DNA of 64,000 nucleotides. Source: Hofstenia miamia (taxonomy: Eukaryota > Xenacoelomorpha > Acoela). Both the position numbers and the translations under genes were made by a program. This document shows, one piece after another, positions 1-10,537 of this stretch. Under the pieces are notes generated by a model. It saw only the letters and a program-made list of their open reading frames with translations, had not been told where the DNA came from and did not search any database. Each line of letters starts with the position of its first letter. The first letter of the stretch is position 1. The DNA lies in assembly GCA_004352715.1 (NCBI GenBank), contig SCFE01000010.1, forward strand, positions 10,117 to 74,116, in the 5' to 3' direction.

Positions 1-1
<1 letters not shown>

Positions 2-32
<31 letters not shown>
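2..32. repeat. (AT)n microsatellite
   Basis: Uninterrupted AT dinucleotide run at the window edge; it probably continues to the left. Confidence 0.95.
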
Positions 33-35
<3 letters not shown>

Positions 36-850
36 GCATAATAGTTCCCCTCCTCATAGAAAAAGCTGGGTGCGCCTCTGAGTTCGGGTCGGATTGAGAG
101 TTTCTACTGACCGATTCCACCTACGATTCGTGCCCGGTAGAACCCCGTAAAAATATGACCGGATACCCTCGGATAGTGCTCGTACATGTACATGACTACT
201 ATATATCTCTATTTATGATTTATATAAATCCTATATGCGCATATTTCTAAATATGTCCAAGGGATTTTACTAATGCAAGCGTATAATTAATTTTTGAAAT
301 AACGTTTGTCAATATTACAATCATTAAATAACGTTGTTAATCTGCTCTTATTGGAAATAATCACGTTCAACTGTTCAATCAATTACACTGGATGCAGATT
401 AGGCAGTGAACATTAGCTAATTTTGGACTACATGTCGCTTAGCAGTGTTTAAGTCAGTAGTGTGAAACAAGAAAATATATGCGTTTTTGTTCCCTTTTTG
501 ATAATTATTATCATTTACAATATTTTATTTCTACCATTCTAAAGACATGCAGTTAATCACAGATGTGACCAGGTCGGGCTATCACAAAGGAAATCCGCTT
601 GGAAATTCAAGTTCTTGAAGAATTGATTTCTAATGACGTTTCAGGGGAACTGAAATCCAAGGAAGCTATTAAATAATAATGAGTTAGATTATGGAAATAC
701 GACTGTAGAAGTGCCACCAAAAGATATCGTATTTGGTCCCGTTATATTTTCACTACTTGGTTTTGTCTCAGTAAAGTATTTATTGAGATCAATATACCAT
801 CTTTTGGCAACAAAACCCCTTCAAAATCAACTAGATCAACTTACAGACAT
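33..850. other. Non-coding stretch with a GC-richer patch
   Basis: No convincing ORF is present. Positions about 50-185 are clearly GC-richer than their surroundings, with repeated CGG/GTCGG-like words. That is the composition of other transposon ends in this window, but no partner inverted repeat was found. The rest is plain AT-rich sequence. Confidence 0.5.
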
Positions 851-1075
851 CAGACTTGTCAACGAGCCGTAAATTCTAAGCTCGGCTCGGCTAGGTATTT
901 TTTTTAAAAATATTGTGCTCTCAGATTTTGTTCAATGGCTCTTCCTATTATTTAATAAGCATTTCTAAATTACGATTATATGTAAGGAATATTGAATGAA
1001 AAAATAAGAAAAATCTGCATAATTAAATTAACAAGCAGCACTATATGACGACATGTAAATTTGCTTCATATAATC
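851..1075 (-). mobile_element. Truncated MITE, family with CAGACTTGTCAACGAGCC ends
   Basis: The element starts CAGACTTGTCAACGAGCC. Its body matches, in reverse orientation, the complete element at 57879-58232: both share the run around CTGCTTGTTAATTT, the stretch rich in TTTTTCTTATTTTTT and the GCTCGGCTCGGCT motif. The far terminal repeat is missing here, so this copy is truncated near 1075. Non-autonomous; hAT-like by its CAG start, but no target-site duplication can be read. Confidence 0.7.
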
Positions 1076-3633
1076 AACTGATGTATTCCAAGATATTAAG
1101 TAAAATTATTTTTGTCAAAATGTATATTTTTATCTCTTAGGTTGCTTATCTACGTATTCTACAAATTCCTCAGCACTAAAGAGATTTTACCACATTTTTT
1201 CTTGACATGTGCATGTGCAGACTATCTACATCTTTATTTAGTCCAAATGCTCCTGCAAATAGTCACTACCTTGTATCTCTGTAACCTACATACTTTCTTT
1301 TTGTATTCTGATTTAATCTTATTTCCTCTCGTTGTAATTTACTTGATTTAACTTGATTAATTTATGAACAACACATAGTTTGATTTTAAGTGTGCCATTA
1401 CAAAAGCATTGTATTTACTAGTACCTCTCATAAATGGAAATATGTTGAGATATTTAGAAACTGGCAATAACGCATTCTCAGCAAATAAGTTGGTAAATGG
1501 TAGTGTGTGCTAAATGTTATTAATATCCTGTAAGATGGGGAAGGTTTTGTAACATATGATGAGGAAACCTTGTATGAGAACGATTTTTTATAAATTGAGT
1601 GGTGGAAGTCATAGTATTGATGGGAAGGAAGAATTCAATACAAATATGAATAAACAACATATAAACAAGTGCTACAATAAACACTGAGGCCGCCAATACT
1701 TGTTGTGAGACTTTGGGTTTCACAAGAGAGGAACTACAGGATGTCAAAGAATGACTAATCAATGCATCTGGATATTGGTACCCACAAATGAAAAATTGCT
1801 ACTATGAAAATTGTAATCATTAATGAGCAGTTCTTGCGAAACTTCAGCATTGTATATACAATGCTTATGATGTTTTTATGGACAAAGATTTCTTTGATAT
1901 AAGCTATTGCATATTCAAATCTGGTTATAATGCAATTCGGATCATTCATGTGTGCAAGAGGAAAAAAGGAAGAATGACGACACTTAGATTAATTAATAAC
2001 ACTTAATGACTTGCTACAGTAAAACCAAAGAATATTGCCATTAAAGTATTAGTTGAAAAATGAAGATTTCACACTTTAAATGTATCGACAAGCATGGTTG
2101 CCGCCAATAAATGGGATGTGCCAAAAGCTGCTGTAAATCAGTTGGACTTGGAACTTAGTCGCAAATCACAAAAAGCTTTTGTTCTAAAAACTTCTTTTTG
2201 GACAAAACATCTGTTTATTTTTGTTTGACAATCGATAATTTATTTTAGTTTACTGTACTACATAAATTAGAAGCATTAGTTATCTTATTAAGATTAATTA
2301 GATATATAGCTCTTTATAAAAAATTGCTATCCTATTAGTGATCTTATTAGTAGTCTGTACGATCTTGGAATTACAGTCTATTCTTATTAAGTACACTATT
2401 AGTAATCTTACTAAGACTAGTAAAATTCGAATCTTATGGAGAGTACTGTTGATTTTTCGTGCGTATATCAAATAATGACTTAATCCTTTTAATGCGATCA
2501 TAAATATCATAAACAGATTGTGTTGCTTTGATGCGCTTCTTTGTCAGTTTTTGAGTTCAGGTAAAATTATGTAAAGGTATCCCATAATGATATCCCTGGA
2601 GAATTTGAGTTGTAGAATAGCTATATGTAATGCAATACAACGCCTTGTGTTAACTAATCAGTGTCAAACACTCCAGCTCTTACATCATTACTATTTCAAC
2701 AAAATGGCTAACATCATAATAACGATTTTCTCTTTCCCAGCAATCTAACCAGATTACGTCATTTACACATGAAATTAAATTTATTAGCCGTTAGTCCAAT
2801 TCTTTGATTACATTTTTAATTTTTAGCATTTGTAAATCTATAGGCATACCTTTTTCGTAAATATCGTGAATTGTGAACTTACAGTGTATGAACACTTTTC
2901 TGGCGACTTTATTCTCTGCTCAATGATCTTGTTTTTTCTTCTGTCTCATGGATGCTGTATGAACTCATGGGGAATGTATTATCCCATGTTCAGAAAATCG
3001 CGTCATTCGTACTTCTTAACTAGTTCAATGTAACGTTGAGTTGACGTGTCTATCTTTTTTATTAATCTTTCCGTGCACAAAAAGTCATTTTCTGACTCGA
3101 AATATCTGAACTTACTCAAAATTAAAATTTCTTCCCTTAGACAAGTTTAGCCTTAAATAACCCAAGCATTTTGTACAATTTGTGATGTTCTCTATAAAAT
3201 TATCAAACACTCATAACTCAGTAAATAATAACTAGGGGGAACCAAAAATTGACCTTAAAAAATTTTTTTTGGCCCCAAAAAAATTGACGTAATCAGTTAC
3301 TCCTATTGACCTAACATTGACGTAAAAACAGTGATTGAAAAGAAAATGACTCAAAAAATTCAATTTTAAGAGCACAAAAATTACATGTTTACATTAAATA
3401 TAATGTAAAATGTGATGTTTTCATTGGCAAAATGCCTGTACTTTGTAAGTATTGCTCTTAATTTTGAGAAGGATCTTTCAAATCGTGAATTTTGGAATTT
3501 GGTTAGACATGATTTGTCTGAAATTAAATTTTAATTACACGTTTGGTATCTTGCACAGCTGTCAATCAAACAAAATACCACTGCTCTGTCGCTTCACAAA
3601 CAAAGAATTGGTCAAAATTGACTGTATATTGAT
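1076..3633. other. Non-coding AT-rich stretch
   Basis: I see no supported gene. Two adjacent short minus-strand ORFs (1520-1762 and 1755-1949) are hydrophobic but separated by frame changes and resemble nothing I recognise. Short direct repeats of ATTGAC(G/C)-type words occur near 3250-3330. Confidence 0.5.
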
Positions 3634-3819
3634 NNNNNNNNNNNNNNNNNNNNNNNNNNNNNNNNNNNNNNNNNNNNNNNNNNNNNNNNNNNNNNNNNNN
3701 NNNNNNNNNNNNNNNNNNNNNNNNNNNNNNNNNNNNNNNNNNNNNNNNNNNNNNNNNNNNNNNNNNNNNNNNNNNNNNNNNNNNNNNNNNNNNNNNNNNN
3801 NNNNNNNNNNNNNNNNNNN
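3634..3819. other. Assembly gap (186 N)
   Basis: Run of N followed directly by an AT microsatellite at 3830-3852, so the gap was probably caused by the repeat. Translations crossing it are meaningless. Confidence 0.98.
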
Positions 3820-3829
3820 ACTATACATA

Positions 3830-3852
3830 AATATATATATATATATATATAT
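3830..3852. repeat. (AT)n microsatellite beside the gap
   Basis: AT dinucleotide run on the right edge of the gap. Confidence 0.9.
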
Positions 3853-4028
3853 AATACGAGATTTTGATACAAAATCTAAAAGTATCTACAAGGAAAAAGA
3901 TACAAAAAAATTTAAAATTATATTAGATTATATTGGATGTAATGTATTTTCATAAAAAAAGACGAAGGAGGGTATGAAAAATCAGTAAGTGCGGGCGGTG
4001 GATGGAGGCCCCATATTATCTAGACTCC

Positions 4029-4029
<1 letters not shown>

Positions 4030-4061
<32 letters not shown>
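4030..4061. repeat. (AT)n microsatellite
   Basis: About 16 AT units, preceded by a short GC-richer patch at 3961-4025 of unknown origin. Confidence 0.95.
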
Positions 4062-4063
<2 letters not shown>

Positions 4064-4491
4064 TGATGTCTTTCAAGAAGACAATTTGCATTCCAAATAT
4101 TTTTAAAAGTTATGGAATTTATTGAAAACAGCTAAATATTGCTTACCAATGATTTATCTGAAAGATCACTTAAGTACGCGTTTACAGAGCGGCCTAAAGC
4201 AGGCTGTAAATATTCTTAAAAAATAATGAAATAAATTTCAAACAAAACATATTAATGAATTTTTTAAATAAATGAGAATCAGCCTATATTTTCTAAGATC
4301 CTTCACCACACCTGATCTAACATTACGGTCGGCTGCCTATCTATTTCTGCAGACTTTGGATGCACTATGAACAATTATAAGCTCAATCTCGGAAAATATT
4401 TTTACAAACTGCATGAATAGATTCTACAGAGTTATTGCTATCAAATGCTTCCTTATCGAATACAACAGACGCTGTTTCACATCCAAAAATA

Positions 4492-4497
4492 TTTATT
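4492..4497 (-). promoter_or_regulatory. Possible poly(A) signal of the P450 gene
   Basis: AATAAA on the minus strand about 145 nt beyond the P450 stop codon. Such hexamers are common by chance in sequence this AT-rich. Confidence 0.35.
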
Positions 4498-4640
4498 TAT
4501 GCATAATGAAAAAATATTTTAATATAATTTAAAATATTTTTTTTGTATTTCTTGTGTGGTGGATGAACAAGAATGCACAAAGCTGAATAATAAAATATTT
4601 CACAATTTTAGTTTAAAAATTGTAAAAGGGATTAAATACT

Positions 4641-5645
4641 TCACAAAATCCTTTCAATGGTTACATTGAAAGTTTCAGGGACATTCATAAATGTAGGATG
4701 TTCTTCAATTTCATCAACATCACTGAATTTAAAACTTCTTATAAGAGGAACAATAAAGAGAATTAGCTCTGACTTTGCTAGACGTTCACCTGCACAGACT
4801 CGACTACCAATTCCAAACGGAGTAAAATGGTTAGGTCTTACAAACTTCGTTCCATCAAGAAAATTATTGATGTCAAATACATCGGGATTTTCCCATAGAC
4901 TGGGGTCAAACAAAATCGAGCGTATATTTCCATAGATTTGAGCTCCTTTTGGTATTCTATAACCATTGATGAAAAATTCTTTGGACACTAAGTGACCGAG
5001 TCCTATAGGGAGAAGCACTCTAAATCTCATGGTCTCTGCTAGAAAAGCCTGGACAAGATTTAAACGTTCAGTATCTTTGAGATCAAAGTTATTGCTCAAA
5101 TTCTCGTCTATTTCTTTGCGGAGGTCCTCTTGAAGCTGAGGGTTAGCTGCTAAATGGTATACACACCAACTTAATGTATGAGTTGAAGTATCAGTTCCTC
5201 CAAAAAATAAATCGAGGCACGTGCCAATTATGTCCTCCATTTCAAATCCTTCACCACTATCGACTTGTGTTTGAATTAAGCAAGTCATCAAATCATCTGT
5301 ATCTGAATCAGAAAGATGTCTATCATGCTCAGCTTTCACAAACTCAATGATGGATTTCCACTGGGCACGCATTTTCAAGACTAACTTACTGCCAATAATA
5401 GGCCAGGATTGCATGAAATTTGGAAGATAAGCCTTAAGACCAACTTTATCTCCACCTTCCAGCACAGATCTAATATTGGTGCAAAGAGTTTGGAAATACT
5501 GATCGTCATACTCGAACCTCCTTCCAAAAACCATTTGCGAAATTATATTTGAAGCAGCTGTTGCAAAGAGTTGCGAGGGGCACACTTTTGAAGATTTAGC
5601 ATGAGCTTCAATAGCTTCAATAAGCTGCTCAGATTCGAATTTTAT
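4641..5645 (-). CDS. P450 last exon (I-helix to haem-binding loop)
   Basis: Opens after acceptor TTTTAG at 5647-5646 in phase 0 with IKFESEQL, and ends at TGA 4641-4643 after the residues ERIL. It contains the oxygen-binding I-helix (GGTDTS), the ExxR pair and the cysteine ligand loop, so the whole catalytic half lies in one exon. Confidence 0.92.
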   Translation of the reverse strand: MKFESEQLIEAIEAHAKSSKVCPSQLFATAASNIISQMVFGRRFEYDDQYFQTLCTNIRSVLEGGDKVGLKAYLPNFMQSWPIIGSKLVLKMRAQWKSIIEFVKAEHDRHLSDSDTDDLMTCLIQTQVDSGEGFEMEDIIGTCLDLFFGGTDTSTHTLSWCVYHLAANPQLQEDLRKEIDENLSNNFDLKDTERLNLVQAFLAETMRFRVLLPIGLGHLVSKEFFINGYRIPKGAQIYGNIRSILFDPSLWENPDVFDINNFLDGTKFVRPNHFTPFGIGSRVCAGERLAKSELILFIVPLIRSFKFSDVDEIEEHPTFMNVPETFNVTIERIL

Positions 5646-8600
5646 CTAAAATATATATAGTAATGATAATTAAGTTTAAACTGATCAAAATTATGTGGGA
5701 AAAATTCCAATACAGATGAAATAGAAACATCAGTCCTCTAGCAAATAAATTGTCAATAAGTTCATTGCCATTAACAGCCAACGAAAATGTTTTTAACATG
5801 CTTAAGATTCCCTCAATTAATTTTTCATTATGTCTATAAATTAGTGTTCTCCTGTCATGGCCGCGGACACGGCTTAGCCGTTAGCCGGCCGCGGCCAAAG
5901 GCTAAAGAGCCACAGCTAACGGTCGGCTGCGGTCAAAATGACGGGTAAAATTCATACATAAATTGTACATTGTTTCAGTTTTCAAATCTAATAATATAAG
6001 TGATGATATTGTGTATGTATCACAAATATATTTTAGTTTATACGTATGCTTAAGAAATACAGAGAATGCATTGCAATATTGAGAATACAGGGACATAATG
6101 ATGAATTGTATTAATATTTATATATCAGGACTCAAACGAGTGAGTGTACGAACATTGGAAATCATAAATGGTATAAACAGAAATCATTTTATAAAGATAC
6201 AGCAACATGTAATTGAAATGTTTACAGTTTTCCATGAATTTTATTTGTATTGTTTTTAAAACAGCCGTTTTTAGGATTTTCTGTAATTGTTCAAAGTATG
6301 GATATGTTTTAATTGTCGCATTGAAAATTACAGCATTGGACTTTGTAGTAGTAAAAATCCCAACTATAGTAAAAAATTACGGCTGACGGTCTGCTACGAC
6401 TAAAGTCGTATGGCCAAAGCATTACGGCTAACGACCGGCCGTACAGCCAAGAACACTACTATAAATTCCGTTGATGTACACATATACGCGACATTTAGGA
6501 TCGCATTACTAATTAGCGGAGGATTTGATCAATTAATTAAATTTCTTTTGTCTCAAATGCAGATTTTACTTCCGAACTCTACACAAACGAAGAAAGAAGA
6601 TCAATGGCTCCTATACAATTGCTCAATAAATTCAATGAGTCTCTCTGGGATATGCATTTAACTCAATTAATATATATATATATATATATGCATATGTATA
6701 TGTATAGTCTCAAATTTCCTTTTTTAGTAATATACTTCAAACTATTAACTTACTTGCTATTTTGTTTTTTTTATTGAAAACCCAAAAAATATTTGAAGTT
6801 TGTTTTTCGAAGGCCAGGAAAAATATATTTACCTACATCCCACATAGGAAAGTATATAATTCGTACATGCAAATAATAGGACCGTATGCTGGTACTTCTT
6901 TCAGCTTATACCATCGAATCTATAAATTTAAGTTTACATGCAAAAAAATTATAATCATTACCGATTCTTCCATTCTAGATTTTCCAAGGCCAAGATTGCG
7001 AAGATTTTGCAAAGCTGCTCGTTTATGACTTTTCCACTGTTTTCCATTGGTAAACAAAATACCTCTTGATGTAGACGGTTCATTAACGAAATTAAATACA
7101 TTCAACCGGTCATTACTGCATGTGTCATTATCTAAAAATGAAAATTTGCTCTGAAAATATTTCAAAATTCCTACACAATAGGAGGTATGAGTAAAGTGAA
7201 AAATACTAGGTACCTACTTTAGAATTTAATGGACTTCCGGCATACAATTTAGTAAAAAACATCAGCAATAACAAGTATACCAAGTGTTTAGTATTTTTGC
7301 AAGTCATGAATGATGAACATTCTATTGTATGACAAGTTGTTATTTGAATAGAAGCAAATATGAACAACCTTTTTGCGATAGACCTATGCAAGGTGTATAT
7401 AAGCACATACACGTCTAGATGTAGTATTAATGAAATTCTTGAACGATCAGTGATACAATAGCCAAATTACCTCAAAAAATTTAAGCGGCAAAGATATTTG
7501 CGATGTTGACTTTCAATTAAAGATTTATAGTATTGAATTGTTTCGGCCATAGTTAAATTGAAGCTCGAATTACTATAAAAATTAAATAAAAAACAAGTTA
7601 CTACTGCAAAATGTGATTTCTCAGTTGTCTATACGAGGGATTTCTATTTGAGAATTACAATGACACTGCTTTCAGACTTATAAAGAAATATCAACAACAT
7701 CCGGTACCGGTAATTCAATTTTAGATTAGGGCTATTGTGATGTATCGAAAGTAATTGAATTAATCAAGAAGAAGCTTTGATTATTTTAACACTTTGCACA
7801 GTATAAGAACAGTCTTTCTAGTTTTGTTTCTTTTCAATTATGAAGAAATTTTTTAGATTTATATCATAGAAATATTCCAAATGTTTGCGTATTTTCGATA
7901 TCTTCTTTAGGGCTATTAACTTGAAATCCAAAAGGTATACTGAATCTCGAAAACTTTGATAAACTGGTTTTCTATTCTTGAGACAGTAGTAGCTTAGGAT
8001 GCAGATAAATTTAAAAGTTATGGATATCCTTATGCAGAGTAGGTTGAGTTGTGGAAATGCGTTTAGATTTAAAATCAAGAATGTATTTTATAGCAGGTTA
8101 TACCACAAAGCTGGAAAATAACGCTTATTTTAAAACTTTGTGCAGCATGAGCATAATTTTGCTCGTTTCTTCATAATTGAAAAAATCCAAAATTTCTAAA
8201 ATTTATTAATATTATATTTAGAGCATTTATATATATATATATATGGCGTAGCCAGGTTTTTTTCATAGGGGTAGCATGAGTACTTATCATTGCAACTACT
8301 ACACATAATTTTCTTACACTTATATTTATGAGTATAAAAGCAATGCAATGCATCTATATGTATATATAAATATTAATGCAAATAAAGCCCTCATGTATTA
8401 TGTAGCTAATGAAAAATGTAATGCTGTAAAAGTGAGAATCAAATTCCGCTATCTTTTCAGTACTTTCGATATAATTTTTGAAAACCTTTTGAATGACTAA
8501 GTTCTTATTCAGGAAATAGAATTCATAGAAGATATTTTGAATTTTCCCATATTCAAAATCAAAAACAATAACATCAAACAACGTATGTAGTTCATTTTGA

Positions 8601-9560
8601 AGTCAACCCTTTGCCTACACAACTAATTCTGCTCTTTGTGATGTGAATTAGGGTGTGCGGCTTAGATTGACATTTATTAAGTGTTGGGCTTTTTGGATTG
8701 TAGGTCAAAAGAGTAGTTCACAGATGTCTATGATTTTGAATTCCTTAGCCCAGTACACGTCAAAAAGAGCCGGACCCAAATTGAATCCAAAGCCTACATG
8801 ATTGACATAAAAAGTGCCAGTTAAGACTTCACATAACTTCAGTTAAAATTCAAGAGCAGTGTAACTCATGACTAAGCCTCCTTAAGTTTCTTATCCAGTG
8901 ACAATATAAAATCTTTGTCAAGCAAGTATGGAACTACTTCTAAATATTTAATATGGATTCACATGATATTTCTGGAACCTTTTTGTGTGTTATTAAAAAT
9001 TTGGTTGATTTTCTAATAAGAAAAACCTTAATAAATGGAAAATCGTATTATTTACTGTTAAGTATTTTTCTGTTGGGTCTACCTATTGCAGGTCGGGATG
9101 TTCAATGGATGTCCGCAGATTACATTGAGTTAATAAAAAATTCAAATAAGGTACAATATTTGTACATAAAAGCATGCAATTCCTATAAATTAGTTGCTGA
9201 ATACTTTTTTGGTTTTGTATAAAGAAAAGCCTCTAATGTGCATTCAAGTTTGTGAGAGTTAAATATTAAAATTGAGGAATTCAATTTACCAATATAAAAC
9301 TTTCTAATATTTTCCCAGCCATATACGAAAATCATAAGAGACCCTCCAGGAATAAAGAGTGCTTTAATGTTATTGAACTTGTTATCGATTGAGAATGCTT
9401 CTCCCATGGAAGATGGATTAAGAAACGCCCATGAACCCATCAAGGGAACCGGTGTGGATAAGAGGGATGGTATGCCTCTTAAGGCTCTCCACCAAGAATA
9501 AGCATAATAAGCCGCAGAGATGGCACCAATTGACGCGGATAATTGTGTAAGCGTCACATT
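4641..9560 (-). CDS. Cytochrome P450, CYP2-like (three visible coding exons)
   Basis: Microsomal haem mono-oxygenase that would oxidise small lipophilic substrates with NADPH-P450 reductase at the ER membrane; the substrate cannot be told. Exons 9560-9290, 7131-6962 and 5645-4641 have matching splice phases (1, then 0) and GT-AG borders, giving about 481 codons, the usual family length. Visible in order: a weak N-terminal hydrophobic segment; a proline-containing hinge (GIPSLLSTPVPLMG); helix C WKSHKR; I-helix FGGTDTST; ExxR as ETMR; and the haem loop FGIGSRVCAGE with the thiolate Cys near residue 431. All key motifs are intact. The first visible exon is preceded by an acceptor-like TTTTAG and an in-frame stop and has no in-frame ATG, so the start lies in an undetected upstream exon. 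The 335-codon last exon is unusually large for an animal CYP2-type gene. One intron holds a hAT-type MITE and a mariner sits just upstream. Confidence 0.9.
5842..6458. mobile_element. hAT-type MITE with perfect 8-bp target duplication
   Basis: The element begins TAGTGTTCT and ends AGAACACTA, a 9-bp terminal inverted repeat. It is flanked on both sides by the exact 8-bp duplication CTATAAAT (5834-5841 and 6459-6466). Subterminal regions at both ends are GC-rich and carry many GGCCG/CGGCC-type words in inverted orientation. No transposase ORF fits, so it is non-autonomous. It lies in the last intron of the P450 gene. A relative's end is seen at 51605-51813. Confidence 0.85.
6670..6689. repeat. 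(AT)n microsatellite in P450 intron
   Basis: Ten AT units. Confidence 0.9.
6962..7131 (-). CDS. P450 middle exon (helix C)
   Basis: Acceptor TTTTTAG at 7133-7132 and donor GTAATG starting at 6961. The 170-nt exon begins with two bases that complete a split Asp codon from the previous exon and ends in phase 0. It encodes the region with SRGILFTNGKQWKSHKRAAL, the conserved haem-propionate-contacting helix C. Confidence 0.88.
8228..8275. repeat. (AT)n followed by a transposon-end-like sequence
   Basis: Short AT run followed by TGGCGTAGCCAGG, a word typical of DNA-transposon termini in invertebrates. No matching inverted end was found, so only a solo end is suggested. Confidence 0.35.
9290..9560 (-). 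CDS. P450 first visible exon (membrane anchor and hinge)
   Basis: The donor GTAAAT follows 9290 (phase 1). The acceptor-like TTTTAG at 9566-9561 and an in-frame TAG overlapping it show this is not the first exon. The residues after the border run VTLTQLSASIGAI. The only ATG at the border (9559-9557) is followed at once by TGA. The exon encodes the anchor remainder and the proline-rich hinge. Confidence 0.8.
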
Positions 9561-9599
9561 CTAAAATCAAAATAACATTAGAAACTACTCATATATATA

Positions 9600-10537
9600 G
9601 GGTGACTCAAAAAAATGTCCGTTTGGTAGGCAAAAATGATTCAAAAATCAAATAATAATGAAGCATTATATTTCCTATAGGTATCACAACAAATTACATA
9701 ACATAATCACCATTAGCGTTAATTACAGATGTACAATGATCCATTAAGTTATGCATCTCTTTCACCAGTTTTTCTTGAGTTAAAGTGACAATGAAGTCTT
9801 TCAGGAAATCACGAATATCATCCACTGAATCAAAGTCGTGTTTTAATCGACTGCTTTCCATATTCCGAAAGATATATCTGTCTGCTAAATTCAGATCTGG
9901 GGAGTAGGCCGGTTGTTTTAATAGGGTAATTCCTGTTCTTTCCATAAAAGACGTTGTCAAAAGCGAAACGTGCGGTCGCGCATTGTCGTGCTGCCATTTT
10001 ATGGAATGAAGCTTGACATTGTCAAGCTGAAAATGTTCAATAGCATTTTCTACGAATTGAATATATCTTTCCGAATTGATACTACCCCCATCTACAAGAA
10101 GCTCGAAATAACAATTACCCATGAAATTTGAAACGAAAATGACAAGAACTTTTCTGTCTGATTGTGTTCTTCTTGCAAGTTGTGGAATATCTCCATCTCC
10201 AGATCCATCTTTTGGAAGCCAAACTCTTACCTGATTTTTAGGGGGTACACTCCTATAATAAATCCATTTCTCATCGCAGACGTACACTTTATGACTTGCA
10301 TTTCTCCGACCCAGTTCTGCACGAATTGTTTCACAACAATCAACCCTTGCTATTTTATGAGCGGCTGTTAATTTGTATGGGACCCATTTTGCACAGACAG
10401 AATATAATAGCAAGTCTCTTTTTAAAATTCGTTCAACAGCACATTTATCAATTCCTAGCATTGCCGCCATAGCTCTGTAACTTAGACTAGGGTCTTCATC
10501 AATCAGTAAAGAAACGGACATTTTTTTTGAGTCACCC
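9600..10537 (-). mobile_element. Mariner-type element, shortened (938 bp)
   Basis: Terminal inverted repeats of about 25 bp start GGGTGACTCAAAAAAA at both ends and continue TGTCCGTTT, differing by one A in the A-run. Both ends are flanked by the TA target duplication (9598-9599 and 10538-10539) typical of Tc1/mariner. Complete mariners are usually about 1.3 kb; this one is shorter because the coding region begins inside the terminal repeat. It lies 40 bp upstream of the first visible P450 exon, probably inside the 5' intron of that gene. Confidence 0.9.
9694..10521 (-). CDS. Mariner transposase, N-terminally shortened
   Basis: Open reading frame of 275 residues without a stop. Second helix-turn-helix region about residues 1-40, the mariner signature WVPYKLT at 46-52, then the DDD catalytic triad: D83 in VCDEKW, D179 in WQHDNARPH, D214 in YSPDLNLAD. 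The last two are 34 residues apart, the DD34D spacing of mariner. Full transposases run to about 340-350 residues; the first helix-turn-helix that contacts the terminal repeat is missing. The ATG lies in the terminal repeat itself. The catalytic core looks intact but terminal-repeat binding is doubtful, so the copy is probably not autonomous. Confidence 0.88.
   Translation of the reverse strand: MSVSLLIDEDPSLSYRAMAAMLGIDKCAVERILKRDLLLYSVCAKWVPYKLTAAHKIARVDCCETIRAELGRRNASHKVYVCDEKWIYYRSVPPKNQVRVWLPKDGSGDGDIPQLARRTQSDRKVLVIFVSNFMGNCYFELLVDGGSINSERYIQFVENAIEHFQLDNVKLHSIKWQHDNARPHVSLLTTSFMERTGITLLKQPAYSPDLNLADRYIFRNMESSRLKHDFDSVDDIRDFLKDFIVTLTQEKLVKEMHNLMDHCTSVINANGDYVM

Noticed and set aside
1520-1949. 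Two hydrophobic minus-strand ORFs as a possible receptor pseudogene
   Set aside because: Only two hydrophobic spans, no motif, and hydrophobic ORFs are common by chance in AT-rich DNA.
3452-3955. Open frames running through the first gap
   Set aside because: Most codons are N and the ends are microsatellite translation; no gene evidence.
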